The notes under the pieces are model-generated. The model did no database searches. It saw only the letters and a program-made list of their open reading frames with translations, and was not told where the DNA came from. Positions 8,683 to 11,621 of a stretch of DNA of 11,621 nucleotides are shown here, one piece after another. Source of the DNA: Discostella pseudostelligera. Its lineage: Eukaryota; Bacillariophyta; Thalassiosirophyceae; Thalassiosirales; Thalassiosiraceae. The stretch covers positions 1-11,621 of the forward strand of contig JALLBK010000593.1 in the NCBI GenBank assembly GCA_036940085.1, in the 5' to 3' direction. Numbering within the stretch: the stretch's first letter is position 1; each line of letters starts with the position of its first letter. Made by a program: the position numbers and the translations under genes.

Positions 8683-8761
8683 GCTACCACGTGTAATCGG
8701 TGGGAGTCGAGTCAACAAACTACTGCCACGCGTAAGTAAAGAAATGAGCTGCCGCGTGTAA
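8683..8761 (+). repeat. three copies of a 14-nt box, GCTRCCRCGYGTAA
   Basis: The copies are at 8683-8696 (contains the palindrome CACGTG), 8722-8735 (contains the palindrome ACGCGT) and 8748-8761. Starts are spaced 39 and 26 bp, all in the same orientation. CACGTG is the core of bHLH/bZIP sites, and ACGCGT is the core of the yeast MCB cell-cycle box. Assignment to any factor in this organism is inference. Confidence 0.6.
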
Positions 8762-8770
8762 GCCCTACCC

Positions 8771-8804
8771 TTTTCCCGCCATTACCAAGCCTTTTGGCGG
8801 GAGA
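8771..8804. promoter_or_regulatory. inverted pair of E2F-like sites upstream of the membrane-protein gene
   Basis: TTTTCCCGCCATT (8771-8783) is identical to the 13-mer at 6837-6849. It is followed 8 bp later by an inverted relative, TTTTGGCGGGAGA (8792-8804). The pair lies 183-216 bp upstream of ATG 8987. Motif similarity to E2F/DP sites is the only evidence of function. Confidence 0.45.
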
Positions 8805-8986
8805 TTCCCCGCCGCCCCCCCAACAACAAAAATTCCGGCACGATGACAAAGCGAAACCAACGCTCGCCGCATCCGCCGCCGCAACGGCAGTAGTACGAGC
8901 CGACGCCAACAGCGGAAGTAGCGGCCGGCGGAGATCAATCCATCGTTCAATTCTACTCATTGCTTCCATTATTTGATTGATGCGGC

Positions 8987-10354
8987 ATGCCAGCCGGTCG
9001 TACATTCTTCTTCTTCTACTATCTGACCTTCATTTCCCGCCGGCCGTCGTCGCGCAACAACAGCAACTTTGGCTTTGGCGTCGGCGTCGTCCATTCCTTC
9101 ACTGCTCCGACCTACTACTGCGCGATCCATCCGCCTCCCCAACAACTTTCACTTCTTCATCACCATCACGTCATCGGCAGTAGTTTCGATAGACGACGAA
9201 TTATTCTACAAGTGAGCAGTGTCGACACGATGATGGAACCAGGCAGCAGCAGCGGCAACAACGGCGTCGGCTTCGGCAGCAATGCGCCGGAGTACGAATT
9301 GCAAACCTTTCAACTCACCCCCGAGGAGCAGCTTCAACAGCAACAACACTTTCACTATGTCGCGCCAGGCGATGACGAGGATGACTATGCCACCACTGAC
9401 TCTCAGTTACTTCACCACCAACAGCAACAGGCGGTTGCCTCAGCCAGCCACGACGATGACGTCCACTGGTCCATCCGTTCCAATATCTTCTTTGTTACCG
9501 GTGGTCTCATTTATCTCATTGCCACCTCTTGGGATTGGAACATCTACTCTCTACCACCGGAACAAGTTGAAGATTTGCACAATGTACTCAACATGCCGCA
9601 ATATGTATTTTATCAACTACTATGGATTATGGGACCATTCGTTTATTTACTCAATAGTTTTATTGATGTCAAATGGGCTTTGTTGCAAAGGGCACGGGAT
9701 GCGCAAGAGAAGGAAAGGGAGGTGCGACGCTCTCATCTTGAGGCGATATTGAACACTTCTCCACCCCATCATCATACTACTAACAAACGAAGACTAAGAA
9801 TCAATGCGGTGCTCCAACGTCCCAAGAACCTACTACGTCGGATGCGCAAACATATTGGTCATCGACGACAATTGGGCGCGGCCACCACATTCGGTATTGC
9901 GGCTGCATTTAGTGTCATTGCTGCTTTATTGGGACTATTCGTTACCGATGGTTCGGAGAGCATATCTCAAGATTCCAAAGACATGATTGCCATTTGGGTA
10001 GGGTGGTTAGAGAGTGCGAGTATACATATGTATTTGGTCAGTGCCATGTTGGCATTGTGGAGATCTCCTTGGAAGAGTGGTGCCGACTCCTCCTCCTCCA
10101 CTGCTCCATCCGCATCCTCCGCTATCATGGAGCCCATTCATATGGGACACCTTATTCCATGGTACTCACGTACTGAATCCTTGGAAACATTAGGCGATAT
10201 CTTCTTTGGTGTGGCTGCCATGGTCGATGTATTTTTATGTGATTCGACATTGGATGATGGAATCTATTGGTGGCCGGTGGTTAGTGCTGTGCTTTGGTTT
10301 ATGGATGCTTTGTTTTATTTACGAGGTGATTTTGCCACCTTGTACAAGGAATGA
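8987..10354 (+). CDS. six-transmembrane protein with three helical hairpins, function unknown
   Basis: This uninterrupted frame encodes 455 residues. Residues 1-165 are poorly structured: a short aromatic hydrophobic run (7-16), Ser/Arg- and His-rich stretches, Gln runs and an acidic patch at about 129-134. Predicted membrane segments lie near 167-183, 206-227, 298-320, 333-358, 403-418 and 427-446. They pair as three hairpins separated by a basic, coiled-coil-like loop (232-256) followed by a very Arg-rich stretch (268-294), and by a Ser-rich loop (367-380). Hairpins 1 and 3 share an Ile-Phe-Phe at the first helix and an aromatic, acidic-ended second helix, which suggests internal repetition. 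I do not recognise a catalytic motif or named family; YrhK-like two-helix proteins are one possibility to test. ATG 8987 has only a moderate context. ATG 9230 or 9233 (residues 82-83; A at -3, and G at +4 for 9233) is a serious alternative that keeps all membrane segments. An E2F-like box at 9033-9041 favours the later start. Confidence 0.8.
   Translation: MPAGRTFFFFYYLTFISRRPSSRNNSNFGFGVGVVHSFTAPTYYCAIHPPPQQLSLLHHHHVIGSSFDRRRIILQVSSVDTMMEPGSSSGNNGVGFGSNAPEYELQTFQLTPEEQLQQQQHFHYVAPGDDEDDYATTDSQLLHHQQQQAVASASHDDDVHWSIRSNIFFVTGGLIYLIATSWDWNIYSLPPEQVEDLHNVLNMPQYVFYQLLWIMGPFVYLLNSFIDVKWALLQRARDAQEKEREVRRSHLEAILNTSPPHHHTTNKRRLRINAVLQRPKNLLRRMRKHIGHRRQLGAATTFGIAAAFSVIAALLGLFVTDGSESISQDSKDMIAIWVGWLESASIHMYLVSAMLALWRSPWKSGADSSSSTAPSASSAIMEPIHMGHLIPWYSRTESLETLGDIFFGVAAMVDVFLCDSTLDDGIYWWPVVSAVLWFMDALFYLRGDFATLYKE
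9033..9041 (+). promoter_or_regulatory. E2F-like core inside the 5' part of the membrane-protein frame
   Basis: The sequence TTTCCCGCC lies 46 nt into the frame if ATG 8987 is used, but about 190 nt upstream of the start if ATG 9230 is used. It shares the core of the boxes at 6837-6849 and 8771-8783. A nine-base match in a GC-rich stretch can be chance. Confidence 0.3.
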
Positions 10355-10917
10355 ATGAGTGGGGTGTCATCGTTTCCTCTTCCCGATTCTCCAGCCCCCT
10401 CCGATTCTTCTTCATGTTCGATATTCGATGGATGCACAGCTACCATTCGTACTATCTTTTGCCGTTCAAATGATAGAGATGTTTGTGCTATGAGACGGAG
10501 AGTTGATAATATTATGACATGATGATTCAAAGAGACAACCGACTAGAGATATGCATGTATTCTACTTCGATGTAACGTATGTAAATGTTGTAATTGTTAC
10601 TTAATTCTTCTTCTCGGCTTTGTTCAATCATCATTGTAAAGGAAGGCAGCATCACCGATAATAATAGAATATGTCAATCAATACGCGTCGCTCATGCATG
10701 CTAAGGCGGGCCATTCTGACAGATTCTGGCGACAGCAGATTTTGGGTTTGTGCACACAACTCACATGCATTCCGAATTCCGACCTTTTGCCGACACATAT
10801 TTTTGGTTGAGGCACAAGATTTGGCGCGTAGCACCGCCTCGTTTCGGGTGTTTGATTACAAATGTACGGTACGATCGCATTAGGTATGTACCTACCTTCA
10901 ACCACCTTCAAGAAATA

Positions 10918-11010
10918 AGAAATCTTCTCAAATATATATAAATTCCAACGAGAAATCATTGTACCTCAATATAATAAGTGAGAAATATCTCAAATATATA
11001 CTAATTCCAA
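10918..11010. repeat. imperfect direct repeat, about 31 nt
   Basis: The copy at 10918-10948 and the copy at 10981-11010 share the pattern AGAAAT...CTCAAATATATA...AATTCCAA, differing by one deleted base and two substitutions, with starts 63 nt apart. Both are A/T-rich. No terminal inverted repeats or target-site duplication were found, so no element type is assigned. Confidence 0.7.
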
Positions 11011-11182
11011 AGTGGAAGGAACGGATTGGTACGAAGAGATAGTTTCCAAGTCTCCCCAACTGTCCCCAACCAATGGACGGCATTTCGTGATTATTACTTC
11101 CTCTTGGTCCATGATCATGACGTCCGTCTCTCTCATCGATATGGTACTACCACATCATAATATTATCATCATTCAACAGCAA

Positions 11183-11206
11183 CAGCATCAGCATCAGCAT
11201 CAGCAT
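11183..11206. repeat. CAGCAT hexanucleotide array
   Basis: Four perfect CAGCAT units follow CAACAG repeats and are followed by an AAC run (about 11213-11224). They lie in the presumed upstream region of the right-edge gene. Confidence 0.9.
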
Positions 11207-11443
11207 TGTTCCAACAACAACAACTAGTGGCCGGCCAACTAACGGCATAGGTCCGATGGGGATTGGCAGTGCGGGGACTGCGACGGCTTCGGGAATTATT
11301 ACATCGGATCGTCGCTCGCCGCCGCCTGCCGCCGCATGGTGCATTGACCGGTTGGTCGAGTTTCTATCGATTGTCGGGCGAGCGGAACGGTGATAAGCCT
11401 CTCGCACTGCTAGTGCAGCCTCTGGCGCGTTGGACGGTAACGA

Positions 11444-11621
11444 ATGTCCCCTCAAATCACCTCGGAATACGAGTCGGCGTCATTCCAAATAAAATCCTTC
11501 ACACCACCTCGCACTCATGACGATGACGTTACATCTGATTCCAAATCAACCGCGAGCCATGTTACTCAAAATTCAACCCTTCGAGAGGACAGATACTGGT
11601 CCATTTTATCCAACTCATTCT
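11444..11621 (+). CDS. 5' end of a Ser/Thr-rich protein, cut by the window edge
   Basis: An ATG at 11444 opens a frame that stays open for 59 codons to the last base of the window. An in-frame TAA lies two codons upstream, so translation of this frame must start here or be joined by splicing. The visible part is polar and rich in Ser and Thr, with an Asp-Asp-Asp cluster at 26-28 and an aromatic RYWSIL segment at 49-54. No domain is recognised. The start context is only fair (C at -3, T at +4). Codons look balanced and non-repetitive, unlike the microsatellite-derived frames nearby, which is the main argument for coding. It could instead be a downstream exon of a gene beginning further left. 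Confidence 0.45.
   Translation, partial: MSPQITSEYESASFQIKSFTPPRTHDDDVTSDSKSTASHVTQNSTLREDRYWSILSNSF

Larger units (their letters stand above)
8472..8986. promoter_or_regulatory. intergenic region with repeated promoter boxes
   Basis: This spacer holds the 3' UTR of the gene ending at 8471 and the promoter of the membrane-protein gene. It contains three related boxes with the pattern GCTRCCRCGYGTAA at 8683-8696, 8722-8735 (A in place of the first G) and 8748-8761. An E2F-like box TTTTCCCGCCATT follows at 8771-8783, and an inverted one, TTTTGGCGGGAGA, at 8792-8804. From about 8810 it becomes GC-rich. No coding frame is supported. The annotated ATG at 8987 may itself be too far upstream, in which case the promoter and 5' UTR extend to about 9229. 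Confidence 0.5.
10355..11443. other. intergenic region with degenerate repeats
   Basis: This begins with the probable 3' UTR of the membrane-protein gene (TGTAA-type motifs near 10571-10592, no clear AATAAA). It then holds A/T-rich spacer with an imperfect direct repeat at 10918-11010, a CAGCAT array at 11183-11206, and a GC-rich stretch at about 11225-11440 that probably serves as promoter or 5' UTR of the gene starting near 11444. A frame open from about 11117 to the stop at 11391 contains a Met at 11256 and could be an upstream exon or uORF, but nothing else supports it. No coding region is called. Confidence 0.55.

Noticed and set aside
10678..10959. Minus-strand frame of 93 codons with a true ATG
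   Set aside because: Lies in A/T-rich spacer with degenerate repeats, has no recognisable motif, and overlaps open frames on the other strand.
11256..11393. Short plus frame from ATG 11256 as a separate gene or first exon
   Set aside because: Only about 45 codons, and splice sites leading into the 11444 frame would need an intron of roughly 20-30 nt, too short to be credible.

Overview
The window is nuclear DNA of a eukaryotic microalga, most likely a diatom or related stramenopile; this is inferred. The evidence is short introns (78-99 nt), GT-AG plus one GC-AG splice site, compact genes with AUG contexts of eukaryotic type, no bacterial ribosome-binding sites or operons, and abundant codon-scale microsatellites that give poly-Asn, poly-Gln, poly-Ser and poly-Gly runs inside proteins. 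No rRNA, tRNA, CRISPR array, viral gene or intact mobile element was seen.

Layout: 1-1668 is gene-poor, low-complexity DNA with CAT, CTG and TGGTGC/TAGTGC tandem arrays. 1669-2442 (minus) encodes a small secreted, cysteine-rich type I membrane protein of unknown function. 2910-6719 (minus) is a GH38 alpha-mannosidase of the signal-peptide-free MAN2C1/Ams1/bacterial type. I reconstruct it as five exons, including one GC-AG intron and one 78-nt intron that is in frame and stop-free and so would be missed by an ORF-only reading. About 300 bp of divergent promoter separates it from 7022-8471 (plus), an Asn/Ser/Gly-rich protein. That protein's reading frame is broken only by an assembly artefact: a single N flanked by two identical 72-nt copies. 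8987-10354 (plus) encodes a protein with six predicted membrane segments arranged as three hairpins. From 11444 a new open frame, probably the 5' end of another gene, runs off the right edge.

The genes do not form an obvious pathway. The mannosidase is the only one with a confident biochemical role (hydrolysis of alpha-mannosides, probably cytosolic or vacuolar turnover of free N-glycan oligosaccharides). A recurring E2F-like element (TTCCCGCC core) lies upstream of or near the start of four genes, including an identical 13-mer at 6837-6849 and 8771-8783. This raises the possibility of shared cell-cycle control and affects which start codons are believable.

I did not find a convincing new multi-gene system. 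The points most worth following are the assembly join at 7603, the hidden in-frame intron and the GC-AG intron, the shared promoter motif, a possible interrupted CX9C/GCK-like cysteine domain, and the three-hairpin membrane protein.
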